From Betaproteobacteria bacterium (lineage in GTDB: Bacteria > Pseudomonadota > Gammaproteobacteria > Burkholderiales > SG8-39): a DNA stretch of 32,533 bases. The notes under the pieces are model-generated. The model did no database searches, was not told where the DNA came from, and worked only from the letters and a program-made list of their open reading frames with translations. The stretch lies in assembly GCA_016189945.1 (NCBI GenBank), contig JACPRN010000180.1, forward strand, positions 1 through 32,533, in the 5' to 3' direction. Below are positions 1-14,108 of this stretch, piece by piece. The position numbers and the translations under genes were made by a program. Within the stretch, counting starts at the first letter, position 1; each line of letters opens with the position of its first letter.

Positions 1-4011
<4,011 letters not shown>

Positions 4012-4159
4012 GGTGTTACCTCGAAAATGAAAATTTCCGCCCGGGACCGACCAATCCGAACCCTGCGGGCGAACCGATGAGTTTACTCAGGAAACCCCGC
4101 TGCTTCAACCCGCAATCGCGATCCGCGGAGATTTTCCCGCTTGGACGCGGGCGTGAAGC

Positions 4160-5260
4160 TCAGTTCGCGCGCCCGCGGCGCGCTGCGTTCGTTGCCAGCG
4201 TAGCGCTCAAGACCGCGGCGGGCACGTCCCCGCAAATGCTCGCCGCGCCGAGGCGATCGAGAACGATGAAGCGGATGTTGCCGGCGAGCGCTTTCTTGTC
4301 CACGCCCATGAGCGCGGCAAACTGCTGCGCCGGTATACCCTCAACCGAGGTCGGAAGTCCCGCTCGGGCGATGATTCCGGCCACCCGCTGCGCATCGGCG
4401 GCCGGCAGTCGGCCAAGCCTGCGCGACAGCTCTGCAGCCAGGACCATGCCGGCAGCCACGGCCTCCCCGTGCAGCCACACGCCGTAGCCCATCGCATTTT
4501 CGATCGCGTGGCCGAAGGTGTGTCCGAAATTGAGCAGCGCGCGCTCGCCCGTTTCGCGCTCATCGGCCGCAACGACCTCGGCTTTGATTTGGCAGCAGCG
4601 AAACACCGCATGCGCGAGCGCCGCCGGCTCGCGCGCGAGCAGCCGTTCGAGATTGGCTTCCAGCCATTCGAACAGTCCCGCGTCGCGGATAAGCCCATGC
4701 TTGATCACTTCGGCCAATCCCGCGCGCAACTCGCGCCCAGGCAGGCTCGCGAGCGTATCGGTGTCGGCGAGCACGGCAAGCGGCTGGTAAAACGCGCCGA
4801 TCATGTTCTTGCCGCGGGGATGGTTGATCGCGGTCTTGCCGCCGACCGAGGCGTCGACCTGCGCAAGCAGCGTGGTCGGGACCTGGATAAAGGGGACCCC
4901 GCGCTGGAAGGTTGCCGCGGCAAAGCCGGCGATATCTCCGACCACACCGCCGCCAAGGGCAATGAGCGCCGTCTGGCGGTCGCAGCGGGCCTCGAGCAAG
5001 CGCTCGTAGATCGAGTTGAGCGTCTCCCAGTTCTTGTACGCCTCGCCGTCAGGCAGGGCGATCTGCAGGGACTGAATGCCCCGCTGCGACAGCCCGGCGG
5101 CAAAGCGCTCGAAATAGAGCGGGGCCACGGTCACGTTGGTCACCACCGCAACCCGGTTCGATCGCAGCAGCGGCGCGATCAGCCCGGCGTCATCCAGGAG
5201 GCCCGCGCCGATGTGAATCGGGTAGCTGCGCTCGCCCAGCTCTACGCGGAGAGTCTGCAT
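4160..5260 (-). CDS. aroB: 3-dehydroquinate synthase; start chosen at [18 protein letters not shown]
   Basis: Translation with [60 protein letters not shown] typical of AroB; the longer 428-aa ORF has a spurious N-terminal extension overlapping aroK. Confidence 0.96.
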   Translation of the reverse strand: MQTLRVELGERSYPIHIGAGLLDDAGLIAPLLRSNRVAVVTNVTVAPLYFERFAAGLSQRGIQSLQIALPDGEAYKNWETLNSIYERLLEARCDRQTALIALGGGVVGDIAGFAAATFQRGVPFIQVPTTLLAQVDASVGGKTAINHPRGKNMIGAFYQPLAVLADTDTLASLPGRELRAGLAEVIKHGLIRDAGLFEWLEANLERLLAREPAALAHAVFRCCQIKAEVVAADERETGERALLNFGHTFGHAIENAMGYGVWLHGEAVAAGMVLAAELSRRLGRLPAADAQRVAGIIARAGLPTSVEGIPAQQFAALMGVDKKALAGNIRFIVLDRLGAASICGDVPAAVLSATLATNAARRGRAN

Positions 5261-5775
5261 GCCGAACCGATCAGGCCGAGGAGCTGCGTAACCAGCGCGT
5301 TGACGCTCTGGCGCCCGGTGTCGAGGACGAGATCGGCAACCTCCCGATAAAGGGGATCGCGAAACGCGTACAGCTCCTCGATGCGCGCGCGCGGATCTCC
5401 GGTGCGCAGCAGCGGCCGGTGCTTGTCGTGGCGCGTGCGCTGCCACAGCTCTTTCGGCGGCGCATGCAGGTAGACCACGCAGCCGCGCGAGCGCAGGCGT
5501 TCGCGGTTGCGCGGGTCGAGAATGGCTCCGCCGCCGGTTGCCAGCACGACGTTCTCGAGCGCGCTGAGCTCCGCGAGCACTTCGGCTTCGCGTTTGCGGA
5601 AACCGGCCTCGCCTTCGAGGTCGAAAATCACCGCCACGCGCACCCCCGTGCGCGCCTCGATGACCTGGTCGGTATCGTGAAACGCCTTTCCGAACCGCTT
5701 CGCCAGGGTGCGGCCGATGGTGGTCTTGCCCGCGCCCATCATGCCGACAATGAAGAGGTTGCTCGTGTCTTTCAC
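5242..5775 (-). CDS. aroK: Shikimate kinase
   Basis: [26 protein letters not shown] Walker [27 protein letters not shown]; adjacent to aroB (19-bp overlap). Confidence 0.96.
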   Translation of the reverse strand: MKDTSNLFIVGMMGAGKTTIGRTLAKRFGKAFHDTDQVIEARTGVRVAVIFDLEGEAGFRKREAEVLAELSALENVVLATGGGAILDPRNRERLRSRGCVVYLHAPPKELWQRTRHDKHRPLLRTGDPRARIEELYAFRDPLYREVADLVLDTGRQSVNALVTQLLGLIGSACRLSA

Positions 5776-5802
5776 CGCGCTATTGTAGCCGGGCGATGGA
5801 AT

Positions 5803-5829
5803 GAAAAGGCCGGCTCGCGAGCCGGCCTC
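5803..5829 (-). terminator. Rho-independent terminator downstream of pilQ (minus strand)
   Basis: Perfect 22-bp palindrome AGGCCGGCTCGCGAGCCGGCCT (5807-5828), followed on the minus strand by TTTT; sits 23 bp past the pilQ stop. Confidence 0.75.
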
Positions 5830-5850
5830 TCTGGCGCCGAAGTCCGGTCT

Positions 5851-7974
5851 CTAGCGCTGGCCAAGGCGCTCCAGCACCAGCCGCGGCGTGATGAACACCA
5901 GCAGTTCGGTTTTGTTGTCCTGGCGCGCCTGGTTTTTGAACAGGTTTCCGACCACCGGGAGGTCACCGAAGAACGGCACCTTGGTATTGGTGGTGCGGAC
6001 GTCCTGGGTGTAGATGCCGCCGATCACCACCGTGCCGCCGTTTTCGATCAGCACCTCGGTCTTGACGTGCTTGGTGTCGATCGCAAAACCCTGGGTGGTC
6101 ACCTGTCCGACCGCGTCCTTGTTGATATCCAGGCTCATGATGATGTTGCCGTCAGGGGTAATCTGCGGCTTGACCTTGAGCGAGAGGTTCGCCTTGCGGA
6201 AAACGATCGAGGTCGCCCCCGAAGAGGTTGCCTGCTGGTAGGGAAGCTCGGTCCCCTGCTCGATCACCGCTTCGACGTTGTCGGCGGTCATCACGCGCGG
6301 GCTGGAGATGATCTTGCCTTTGCCGTCGGCCTCCAGCGCCGAGAGCTCCAGGTTGATGAACTTGGTCAGGTTGCGGTTGAACAGGCTGATGGCAAGGCTG
6401 CCCGGGGTGAAACCGCCGATGCCGCCCGCGGGCAGGTTGACGATCTGCGTGTCGGGGATGAAGCTCCCGCCGGTGACCACCGCCTGGGTGGTTTGCTCGC
6501 CAATGCCCAGATAGTTGCCGGTAAAGCCGAAGCGTTGATTGCTTCCGAATACGCCGGTCCGGGTGCCCGGCAGCCCGTCTGTGGTTCGCGTGGCTCCGAG
6601 ATCGAGATAGCCGAGCTTTGCGCCGAGGTTCTTGCTGAAGGTGTCGTTGGCCTCGACGATTCGCGCCTCGATCAGCACTTGGCGCACAGGCACGTCGACG
6701 CGCGCGACCAGCTTGCGGATTTCGTCGAGCTTGCTGGAGACGTCCTGGATGAAAAGCTGGTTGGTGCGCGGGTCCCAGACCGCGCTGCCGCGCTTGGAGA
6801 GGATCCGCTGTTTGTCGTCGGTGAGGATCTTGGAGAAGGCGTCGGCCTTGGCGTAGTTAAGCTGGAAGCTCTCGGTGCGAACCGGCTCGAGCTCGGTGAT
6901 CTGCTGTTGCGACTCGAGCGCAAGCTTTTCCTTGGTGGCGAGCTCGTCGCGCGGCGCGATCCAGATCACGTTGCCGCTCTTGCGCATGTCCAGACCGCGG
7001 GTCTGCAGGATGATGTCAAGGGCCTGATCCCAGGGGACGTCCTTCAGGCGCAGCGTCAGGCTGCCCTGCACGGTGTCGCTGGTGATGATGTTCAGATCGG
7101 TGAAATCGGCGATGACGTTCAGGACGCTTCTGACCTCGACATTCTGGAAGTTGAGCGAGAGCTTCTCGCCCTGGTAACCGGCGCGCGCACCTTGGACCAG
7201 TTTGTTCGGATCGAAGGGCACGGCCTTGACCTCGACCACGAACTGGGTTTCGGTCTGGTAGGCGTTATGCTCCCACAATCCCTTGGGCTCGATCACCATG
7301 CGCACGTTTTCGCCCTGCGGGAACGTGCTGATGGTCTGCACCGGGGTGGCGAAATCGATCACGTCCAGGCGCCTGCGCAGGCCCTCGGGCATGCTCGCCT
7401 TCAAAAAGTCGACGATGATCGACTGGCCCTGCTGGCGAATATCGATGCCCGTGGAGGCGTCGGAGAGGTCGACCACGATCCGGCCCTCGCCGCCGCGGCC
7501 GCGGCGGAAGGTGATGTCCTTTACCGCGTGTTTGGCGTCGGCGCGCCCCTCGGCGAAGCGCGAGGCGGCCGCCGCCGGCGGGGCCGCTGCCACCATGGTG
7601 ATCAGCAGGTTCCTGCCGTCAAGCTTGGTTTCATATTGCATCATGTTGCGCAGATTGAGCACCAGGCGCGCGCGGTCGCCGACTTCGATCAGATTCATCG
7701 AGCGCAGCTCGCCTTCGCCGATGTCCTGGCGGTTGCGACCCAGCGCATTGGCGGTCTTGGGAAAATCGAAAGCGATGCGCGCCGGCGTCGCAATGGTGAA
7801 GCTCGCCGGCACCGCGGCGAGCGGGCTTTTCAGTCCGACGCGCACCAGCACCTGTCCGCCTTGCTGGGTGACGTTGAAAGATTCGATCGCGTTCTGGGCG
7901 AGCACCGCTTGTGCCGCGATCAAGCCAAGGATCAACAATGCCAGCCGCCGGGCGCTACGCATGATTGTGCTCAT
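5851..7974 (-). CDS. pilQ: Type IV pilus secretin PilQ; start at MSTIMRSARRLALLIL
   Basis: AMIN-type N-terminus, STN/secretin region and VPFFGDLPVVGNLFKN...TELLVFITPRLV C-terminus; the 904-aa ORF contains an out-of-gene N-terminal extension through pilP. Confidence 0.95.
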   Translation of the reverse strand: MSTIMRSARRLALLILGLIAAQAVLAQNAIESFNVTQQGGQVLVRVGLKSPLAAVPASFTIATPARIAFDFPKTANALGRNRQDIGEGELRSMNLIEVGDRARLVLNLRNMMQYETKLDGRNLLITMVAAAPPAAAASRFAEGRADAKHAVKDITFRRGRGGEGRIVVDLSDASTGIDIRQQGQSIIVDFLKASMPEGLRRRLDVIDFATPVQTISTFPQGENVRMVIEPKGLWEHNAYQTETQFVVEVKAVPFDPNKLVQGARAGYQGEKLSLNFQNVEVRSVLNVIADFTDLNIITSDTVQGSLTLRLKDVPWDQALDIILQTRGLDMRKSGNVIWIAPRDELATKEKLALESQQQITELEPVRTESFQLNYAKADAFSKILTDDKQRILSKRGSAVWDPRTNQLFIQDVSSKLDEIRKLVARVDVPVRQVLIEARIVEANDTFSKNLGAKLGYLDLGATRTTDGLPGTRTGVFGSNQRFGFTGNYLGIGEQTTQAVVTGGSFIPDTQIVNLPAGGIGGFTPGSLAISLFNRNLTKFINLELSALEADGKGKIISSPRVMTADNVEAVIEQGTELPYQQATSSGATSIVFRKANLSLKVKPQITPDGNIIMSLDINKDAVGQVTTQGFAIDTKHVKTEVLIENGGTVVIGGIYTQDVRTTNTKVPFFGDLPVVGNLFKNQARQDNKTELLVFITPRLVLERLGQR

Positions 7975-8498
7975 TTTCCAGCCTCCGTTTCCTGCAGCTG
8001 CATGGTGCTGGCGCGCTCGGTCCAGTCCCCCCCCGGATCCTGGATCAGTTCGCGCAACTGAATCTGGTTTTCGGTGATTCCGGTAATCAGCCCGAAGTTC
8101 TGGCCCATGTAGTTGCCGGCCCTGACCCGGTACAGGTTCACATCGGCCCTCACCAGGGCAAAGGTCTGCTTGCTGCGCTGCAGCACGCCGACCATTTTCA
8201 GCGATTCCAACGGGTAAGCCTCCAGCGGCTCCTTGGGCCGATTCAGATCGGGCGACAATCCGCGCCCCGGCCCCCCGGTGGTCTTGGTGACCAACTCGAT
8301 CTTTGCCGGACCAAAGGGGTCCTGCAGCTCGCCGGCCTGGTAGGGCACCGGCTCGTAGGGCTTGACCACGGGCAGCGGATCGACCCTGCCACGCATGTCC
8401 TTGGTCAGGGTTCTCAGCTCCTCCTTGAGATCCTGGTGCTGATCGCCGCCGCAGGCGGCAAGCGCGAACCCCATCGCGATGACGATCGCGCGTCTCAT
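7971..8498 (-). CDS. pilP: Type IV pilus assembly lipoprotein PilP
   Basis: Lipobox LAACG, DPFGPAKIEL motif, position between pilO and pilQ with 4-bp ATGA overlaps. Confidence 0.92.
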   Translation of the reverse strand: MRRAIVIAMGFALAACGGDQHQDLKEELRTLTKDMRGRVDPLPVVKPYEPVPYQAGELQDPFGPAKIELVTKTTGGPGRGLSPDLNRPKEPLEAYPLESLKMVGVLQRSKQTFALVRADVNLYRVRAGNYMGQNFGLITGITENQIQLRELIQDPGGDWTERASTMQLQETEAGK

Positions 8499-9142
8499 TT
8501 CTTTGCCGCCTTGGCACCAGCGGCCTTCTGCGCAGCCTTGCGCTGGGTCGCGACTTCTTCTTCATCGAGGTAGCGGAAGGTCTTCGCGGTGGCGTCCATC
8601 GCGATCGTGCCGTCTTTGGCCGCAGCCAATGCGATGTCGTTCAAGGTAACGATGCGCGAGAGCTGTCCAATGTCGCTCGCGAACTGGCCGATGTCGTGAT
8701 AGCCGCCGTTGATCTTGAGCGTGATGGGCAACTCGGCGTAAAACTCGCGCAGCAGCTCTTGCGGCGCGGGCTTGAACAGATTGAACTGCAGCCCGCGGCC
8801 CAGGCCCGCCTGGTTGATGTCAACGAGCAGCGCGTCCATCTGCGAGCGGTTCGGCAACTGCTTCAAAAGCGCCCCGAAGGAACTGTCGATCTCGCGAAGC
8901 TGTTGCCGGTACAGGTCGAGATTGACCGCCTGCTGTTTCTTCGCCTTGTACTCGTCCTTGAGCTTGACTTCCTGGCTGCGGCCGGCATCGAGCGCCTCGA
9001 GCTGTCCGGACCAGTCGGCAAAATATCCTCCGATGAGGATGACCACCAGCACCAGCACTAGCAGCATGGCCTTGGGCAGAGGCGGCCAGACTCCCGGGTC
9101 CTTGGGGTTGAGGTTCTTGAACTGATCGAGCAACTGTTTCAT
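8495..9142 (-). CDS. pilO: Type IV pilus inner-membrane protein PilO
   Basis: Single TM plus coiled coil (EVKLKDEYKAKKQQAVNLDLYRQQL), LLKQLPNRSQMDALLVDINQAG, conserved pilMNOPQ order. Confidence 0.93.
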   Translation of the reverse strand: MKQLLDQFKNLNPKDPGVWPPLPKAMLLVLVLVVILIGGYFADWSGQLEALDAGRSQEVKLKDEYKAKKQQAVNLDLYRQQLREIDSSFGALLKQLPNRSQMDALLVDINQAGLGRGLQFNLFKPAPQELLREFYAELPITLKINGGYHDIGQFASDIGQLSRIVTLNDIALAAAKDGTIAMDATAKTFRYLDEEEVATQRKAAQKAAGAKAAKK

Positions 9143-9148
9143 GCCGCG

Positions 9149-9760
9149 CTAGCCCCTTTTCGCCGCTGCTCCGGCCTTGGCAGGACCGGCCTTGCCCGCG
9201 TCTTTTGCTTCCTCGGGCTTCTGCTGCTTCAGGCTCACATTCATGATGAATTCGGACACCCGTTTATTGCTCACCACAGTCGCTTTGATCTCCACCAGAT
9301 CCGGATTCTCCAGATAAGGCGAGGAGGCGATATTGCGCATCAGCGTCGACACGCGCGCGTTGGACTGCGCATAGCCCGTGACGTTGACCTTCTGCCCGAC
9401 CTGCTTGATCGACTTGAGATAGACCCCGTCGGGCACTTGGCGCACCAGTTGATCGAGCAGGTACACCGCCTGGGCCCGGTCCGACTGCAGTCGCTCGATC
9501 ACTTGTTTGCGCGCGAGCAACGCAGCGATCTCGTCCTTCAGCTTCTTGATCTCGGCGATTTCGGTGTCGAGGCGGGAGTTTTCCTTCTTCAGGAAGTCGT
9601 TGCGGTCGTCCTGGAACGCGATCTGGGTGGCGAGCAGGCCGTGCACGAGAACGACGATGCCAATGCTGAGGGCCGCCACCATGCCCGCCAGAACGGCGAG
9701 GTGCTTGCGCTGCGCTGCGCGGCGCGCTTCGCGCCAGGGAAGCAGGTTGATGCGGATCAC
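9149..9760 (-). CDS. pilN: Type IV pilus assembly protein PilN
   Basis: MIRINLLPWREARR N-terminus, TM plus coiled coil, operon order. Confidence 0.95.
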   Translation of the reverse strand: MIRINLLPWREARRAAQRKHLAVLAGMVAALSIGIVVLVHGLLATQIAFQDDRNDFLKKENSRLDTEIAEIKKLKDEIAALLARKQVIERLQSDRAQAVYLLDQLVRQVPDGVYLKSIKQVGQKVNVTGYAQSNARVSTLMRNIASSPYLENPDLVEIKATVVSNKRVSEFIMNVSLKQQKPEEAKDAGKAGPAKAGAAAKRG

Positions 9761-10842
9761 GGGTCGAACCTTCGCATCGCCAGGCCGCAGGCGATCATCA
9801 GCGACGGCGCGTCGGCGGCCAGTTTCTTCATTTGCACGCGGGGCGAGATCGCCATGTCCGCGAACGGATTGGCAACCAGCGTATTGATCTGGGTTTGCCG
9901 GGACACCACCTCATCGAGTCCGGGGAGGACCGCAGAGCCTCCGGTCAACAGGATGTGGTCGACGGTGTTGTATTGGGTCGAGGTGAAGAAAAACTGCAGC
10001 GCCCGCTGAATCTCCATGGCGGCGTTCTCCATGAACGGCTTCAGCACCTCCGGCTCGTAATTCTCGGGCAAGCCCCCTGAGCGCTTGGCGTTCTCCGCTT
10101 CCTCCTGGCTCATCCCGTACTGGCGCATGATGTCCTGGGTCAGCTGACCGCCGCCAAACGCCTGCTCGCGCGTGTAGACCGCCTGGTCGTTGCGGAGCAC
10201 CGTGATGTTCATCACGTTGGCGCCGATATCGACCAGGGCGATGTTCTGGTCCCGGCCTTCGTTGGGAAACTGCTTGCTGATCATCTTGAAGGAAGTCTGC
10301 ACCGCGTAGGATTCGACGTCCATGACGATCGCCTTCAGCCCTGCGGCCTCGGCCACCGCAACCCGGTCTTCGACCTTTTCCTTGCGCGAGGCGGCGATCA
10401 GGACTTCCACCTCTTCGGCCCCCGAGGGTGCCGGGCCGATCACCTGAAAGTCGAGATTCACCTCCTCCAGCGCAAACGGGATGTACTGATTGGCCTCGGT
10501 CTCGACCTGGAGCTCGAGTTCCTCCTCGCTCAGGCCGGCGGGCACGGTGATCTTCTTGGTGATCACCGCCGCCGTGGGCAGCGCCATGGCGACGTTCTTG
10601 GTGCGGCTGCGGGCGGCCTTTTTCGACCAGGCGCGCCGCACCGCCTCGACCACGGCATCGAGATTGGTAATATTGCCGTCGACCACCGCATCCTTGGGCA
10701 GGAGCTCGATGGTGTAGTACTCCAGCCGCTTCCCGCCTTTGCCCAGCGACTCGACCTCGACGATCTTGACCGAGGAGGAGCTGATGTCCAGGCCGAAAAG
10801 CGGCGGCGTCTTGGGCTTGAAGATGTCGAGATTCAGCTCCAA
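9757..10842 (-). CDS. pilM: Type IV pilus assembly ATPase-like protein PilM
   Basis: FGLDISSSSVKIVEVE, ALVDIGANVMNITVL, ILLTGGSAVLPGLDE actin-fold motifs; first gene of pilMNOPQ. Confidence 0.95.
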   Translation of the reverse strand: MELNLDIFKPKTPPLFGLDISSSSVKIVEVESLGKGGKRLEYYTIELLPKDAVVDGNITNLDAVVEAVRRAWSKKAARSRTKNVAMALPTAAVITKKITVPAGLSEEELELQVETEANQYIPFALEEVNLDFQVIGPAPSGAEEVEVLIAASRKEKVEDRVAVAEAAGLKAIVMDVESYAVQTSFKMISKQFPNEGRDQNIALVDIGANVMNITVLRNDQAVYTREQAFGGGQLTQDIMRQYGMSQEEAENAKRSGGLPENYEPEVLKPFMENAAMEIQRALQFFFTSTQYNTVDHILLTGGSAVLPGLDEVVSRQTQINTLVANPFADMAISPRVQMKKLAADAPSLMIACGLAMRRFDP

Positions 10843-10882
10843 AATGGGTTTCTCTTTGTGCTATGCCCTGTTAGGCGCGAAA

Positions 10883-10912
10883 AGTATAATCCACGTTAAA
10901 TCCTAGCAACAA
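10883..10912 (-). promoter_or_regulatory. Candidate sigma70 promoter for pilMNOPQ
   Basis: Minus strand TTGTTG (10907-10912), 18-bp spacer, TATACT (10883-10888), about 40 bp upstream of the pilM start. Confidence 0.45.
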
Positions 10913-11017
10913 GCCCCCATACTGTAAAGCAAATTTTTACTCAGTATTTTACGTTTGCCGTGGCCCGGCGAAACCTGCCGCGCCTATAATTGTCCTTCGG
11001 AAAGGAACCCCCCCTGC

Positions 11018-13318
11018 ATGTGGTTACGTTGGCTCGCGTTTCCCCTGGCTCTGCTCTGCGGAGTGGCCGTGCTGGGCGCTGCAGTAGGCGCATTCGTTCT
11101 GCTGCTCGCGTTGCCCAATCTGCCCTCCATCGAGGCCCTTACTGACTACCAGCCGAAGATCCCGCTTCGGGTCTACACCGCCGACGGCGTCCTGATCGGT
11201 GAATTCGGGGAGGAACGCCGCTCGGTGGTGAGGATCGAAGAGGTCCCGGCGATCATGAAGAAGGCCATCCTCGCAGCCGAGGACGAGCGCTTCTATCAGC
11301 ACACCGGGGTCGATTATTTGGGCGTGCTGCGGGCAGCGTACTCCAATCTCGCCAGCGGCGGCAAGCGCCAGGGGGCCTCTACCATCACCATGCAGGTGGC
11401 GCGAAATTTCTTCCTGTCCTCGGAAAAGACGCTGACGCGCAAGCTCTACGAGGCGCTGCTCGCCTTCAAGATCGAAGCGAGCCTTGCCAAGGACCAGATC
11501 CTGGAGATCTATATCAACCAGATCTACCTCGGGCAGCGGGCATACGGCTTTGCCGCCGCAGCGCAAACCTACTTCGGCAAGACCCTGGCCCAGCTCAACG
11601 CCGCCGAAGCGGCGATGCTCGCAGGGCTCCCCAAAGCCCCTTCCTCGTTCAACCCGGTGGTCAACCCCGGCAGGGCCAAGCAGCGCCAGCTCTACGTCCT
11701 GCGCCGCATGGGGGAGCTGGGCTATCTGAGCGAGGAGCAGCTCGCCGAGGCGCACAAGGCGCCTCTCGCCGTCAAGCGCGACATCGACGACTTCAAGGTC
11801 CACGCCGAGTACGTTGCCGAAATGGTGCGGCAGATGCTCCACGAGCGCTATCCCGAGGCCGTCTACAGCCGGGGATTTCGTGTCTACACCACCGTCGTCA
11901 AGGCCGACCAGGAGGCTGCCTACGCCGCGGTGCGCCGCGGGCTGCTCGATTATGACCGGCGCCACGGCTACCGGGGCCCCGAAGGTTACGTAGACGCTAA
12001 CGAACTGGGCGAAGGCGAGGATGCCTACGAGGAGGCGCTCGCGGACCACGCCGACAGCGACGATCTGCTCGCGGCGCTGGTGCTCGCGGCGAGCCCTGCG
12101 GAAGTTCGCGCCTGGCGCCGCGGGGGCGAAGTGGTCAGCATTTCCGGGGAAGGGCTGAAATTCGCCGCGCGCGCCCTTGGTGACAAGGCGCTGCCGAACA
12201 AGCGCATCCGCCGCGGGGCGGTGATCCGCATCGCCCGCGACGATCGCGGCCGCTGGCAGATACAGCAGTTGCCCGAGGTCGAAGGGGCCTTCGTTTCCCT
12301 GCATCCGCAGGACGGCGCGGTGCGCGCGCTGGTGGGCGGATTCGATTTCCAGCGCAACAAGTACAACCATGTGACCCAGGCCTGGCGCCAACCGGGCTCG
12401 TCATTCAAGCCCTTCATCTACTCGGCTTCGCTGGAGAAGGGCTTCACACCGGCGACCGTGATCAACGACGCGCCCGTCGTGGTGGACGCGGCGCTCACCG
12501 GAGGACAGGTCTGGGAGCCCAAGAACTACGACGGCAAGTATGAGGGGCCGATGCGCATGCGCACTGCGCTGGCCAAGTCGAAGAACATGGTCTCGATCCG
12601 CATCCTGCAGGCGATCGGCACTCAGTATGCGCAGGACTACGTCACCCGCTTCGGCTTCGACGCCGACAAGCACCCGCCGTATCTCACCTTGGCCCTGGGC
12701 GCCGGTTCGGTGACGCCCTGGCAGATGGCGCGCGCCTATTCGGTGTTTGCCACCGGCGGCTACCGCGTCGAGCCTTACCTCATAAGCAAGATCGTCGATG
12801 ACCGCGGCAATGTGCTCGCGCAGGCCCAGGTGCGCCAGGCTGGCGACGAGTCGCTGCGCGTCATCGATCCGCGCAACGCGTTCGTCATGGACAGCATGCT
12901 CCACGATGTCGTGCGCCACGGCACGGCGGCGCGCGCCATGTCGCTTGGCCGCCACGACCTCGCCGGCAAAACCGGCACCACCAACGACTTCGTCGATGCC
13001 TGGTTCGCCGGCTACCATCCGATGCTGGCCGGCGTCGCCTGGGTCGGATTCGACCAGCCGCGCAGGCTCGGCGGGGGCGAAACGGGATCGGCCGCGGCGC
13101 TGCCGATCTGGATCAACTACATGGCCCGGGTGCTCCCCGGGGTGCCCGAGATCTTCATGACCCTGCCCGAGGGCATCGTCCGGGCCACGGTAGGGGATTC
13201 GGGACTCCAGTCGCCCGAGGGCCGGGCGGAATTCTTCTACCGGGAGAACCTGCCGCCCGAGCAGGGTGCCGTCAGCACCCTGCGCTCGCCCGAGGAAATC
13301 AAGAACCAGCTCTACTGA
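11018..13318 (+). CDS. mrcA: Penicillin-binding protein 1A (class A PBP); start at MWLRWLAFPLALL
   Basis: Transglycosylase motifs AAEDERFYQHTGVDY and GASTITMQVARNFFLS; transpeptidase SSFKPFIY, SKNM, KTGTTNDFVDAWFAG; divergent from pilM as is common in proteobacteria. Perfect TATAAT at 10985-10990 upstream. Confidence 0.95.
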   Translation: MWLRWLAFPLALLCGVAVLGAAVGAFVLLLALPNLPSIEALTDYQPKIPLRVYTADGVLIGEFGEERRSVVRIEEVPAIMKKAILAAEDERFYQHTGVDYLGVLRAAYSNLASGGKRQGASTITMQVARNFFLSSEKTLTRKLYEALLAFKIEASLAKDQILEIYINQIYLGQRAYGFAAAAQTYFGKTLAQLNAAEAAMLAGLPKAPSSFNPVVNPGRAKQRQLYVLRRMGELGYLSEEQLAEAHKAPLAVKRDIDDFKVHAEYVAEMVRQMLHERYPEAVYSRGFRVYTTVVKADQEAAYAAVRRGLLDYDRRHGYRGPEGYVDANELGEGEDAYEEALADHADSDDLLAALVLAASPAEVRAWRRGGEVVSISGEGLKFAARALGDKALPNKRIRRGAVIRIARDDRGRWQIQQLPEVEGAFVSLHPQDGAVRALVGGFDFQRNKYNHVTQAWRQPGSSFKPFIYSASLEKGFTPATVINDAPVVVDAALTGGQVWEPKNYDGKYEGPMRMRTALAKSKNMVSIRILQAIGTQYAQDYVTRFGFDADKHPPYLTLALGAGSVTPWQMARAYSVFATGGYRVEPYLISKIVDDRGNVLAQAQVRQAGDESLRVIDPRNAFVMDSMLHDVVRHGTAARAMSLGRHDLAGKTGTTNDFVDAWFAGYHPMLAGVAWVGFDQPRRLGGGETGSAAALPIWINYMARVLPGVPEIFMTLPEGIVRATVGDSGLQSPEGRAEFFYRENLPPEQGAVSTLRSPEEIKNQLY

Positions 13319-13377
13319 GCGCTCGCGGGAAGGTCTCGGCGCAGGCGCGGGCCGATGCCCCAGGAGGGCAGATGCGC

Positions 13378-13704
13378 TTAGTAGTCCGGCCGCAGAACGA
13401 CGGCGCCGCCGCCATTCTCGGAAATCAGCCGCGACAGGGCGGCGAAAAATTCCGTCCCGTCCCGGGTGTTCACCCACTGCCCGCCGCTGGGGCGAAAATG
13501 AAAACCGCCCGACCTGGCCGCGACCCAGATCTCCTTGGCCGCGCTGTGGCGGTTGACGATGATGCGGCCGCGATCTTCGAACTCGATTTCGAGCACCCCG
13601 TCGCCCCTAAACTCGCAATCGCACTGCGCGCCGCTTGCCTCCAGCGCGCGCGCGAGCGCCGCAAGCGCCAGATCGGCCGCGGCATTGAAATCGGATTCGT
13701 TCAT
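13378..13704 (-). CDS. cyaY: Iron donor / frataxin-like protein CyaY
   Basis: MNESDFNAAADLALAAL...VLEIEFEDRGRIIVNRHSAAKEIWVAARSGGFHF frataxin fold signature; next to lptM-lysA. Confidence 0.93.
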   Translation of the reverse strand: MNESDFNAAADLALAALARALEASGAQCDCEFRGDGVLEIEFEDRGRIIVNRHSAAKEIWVAARSGGFHFRPSGGQWVNTRDGTEFFAALSRLISENGGGAVVLRPDY

Positions 13705-13800
13705 CAGCGTGCTAGAATTCTACGCTTGCGTTGCAGGTCTGAATTTGGCCCCAATCAGGGGAGTGTTGATAGGCTTGGCGAGAATTGGGTTTTAATAAGT

Positions 13801-13851
13801 CTCATTGTTGTGCAGTGCAAATTGCAAGCAATTGCGCTGCACAACGATGAG
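13801..13851. repeat. Long near-perfect inverted repeat (hairpin/cruciform or operator) in the cyaY/lptM divergent intergenic region
   Basis: CTCATTGTTGTGCAGTGCAAATTG-CAAG-CAATTGCGCTGCACAACGATGAG: 23-24 nt arms; both mismatches are G.U wobbles in plus-strand RNA, plus one bulged A. Confidence 0.85.
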
Positions 13852-13982
13852 ATGGATAAACGACAAAATCGGCACCGCTGATTCCGGCTTATTCGGCTTC
13901 GGAGGTAACACCCGCGCGCATGCGCTCGCGATTGCGCACAGGCACAAGCACTAGGAATCGCGTTTTCCACTGGCACCACACC

Positions 13983-14108
13983 ATGCTCCGTAGCGCAGCC
14001 GCTATTCTACTGCTCCTGCTGCTGCTCGAGGCCTGCGGCACGCGCGGCCCTTTGTACCTGCCGCCGCCCGAGCAAAAGCAGCCGCAACAGGAGCCCTCGC
14101 GCAAGTGA
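13983..14108 (+). CDS. lptM: Small lipoprotein LptM (YifL-like), LPS translocon maturation chaperone
   Basis: MLRSAAAILLLLLLLEACGTRGPLYLPPPE: lipobox LLEAC followed by GxRGPLYLP; immediately upstream of lysA. Confidence 0.85.
   Translation: MLRSAAAILLLLLLLEACGTRGPLYLPPPEQKQPQQEPSRK

Noticed and set aside
5419-8061. 880-aa plus-strand ORF opposite aroK/pilQ
   Set aside because: Same antisense artefact; pilQ and aroK on minus explain the sequence.
10955-10990. Full sigma70 promoter for mrcA
   Set aside because: TATAAT at 10985-10990 is perfect, but the nearest -35-like TTGCCG (10955-10960) is 24 bp away; kept only as a note in the mrcA evidence.
11024-12391. 455-aa minus-strand ORF opposite mrcA (also 12401-13477)
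   Set aside because: Antisense artefacts; PBP1A motifs lie in the plus frame.
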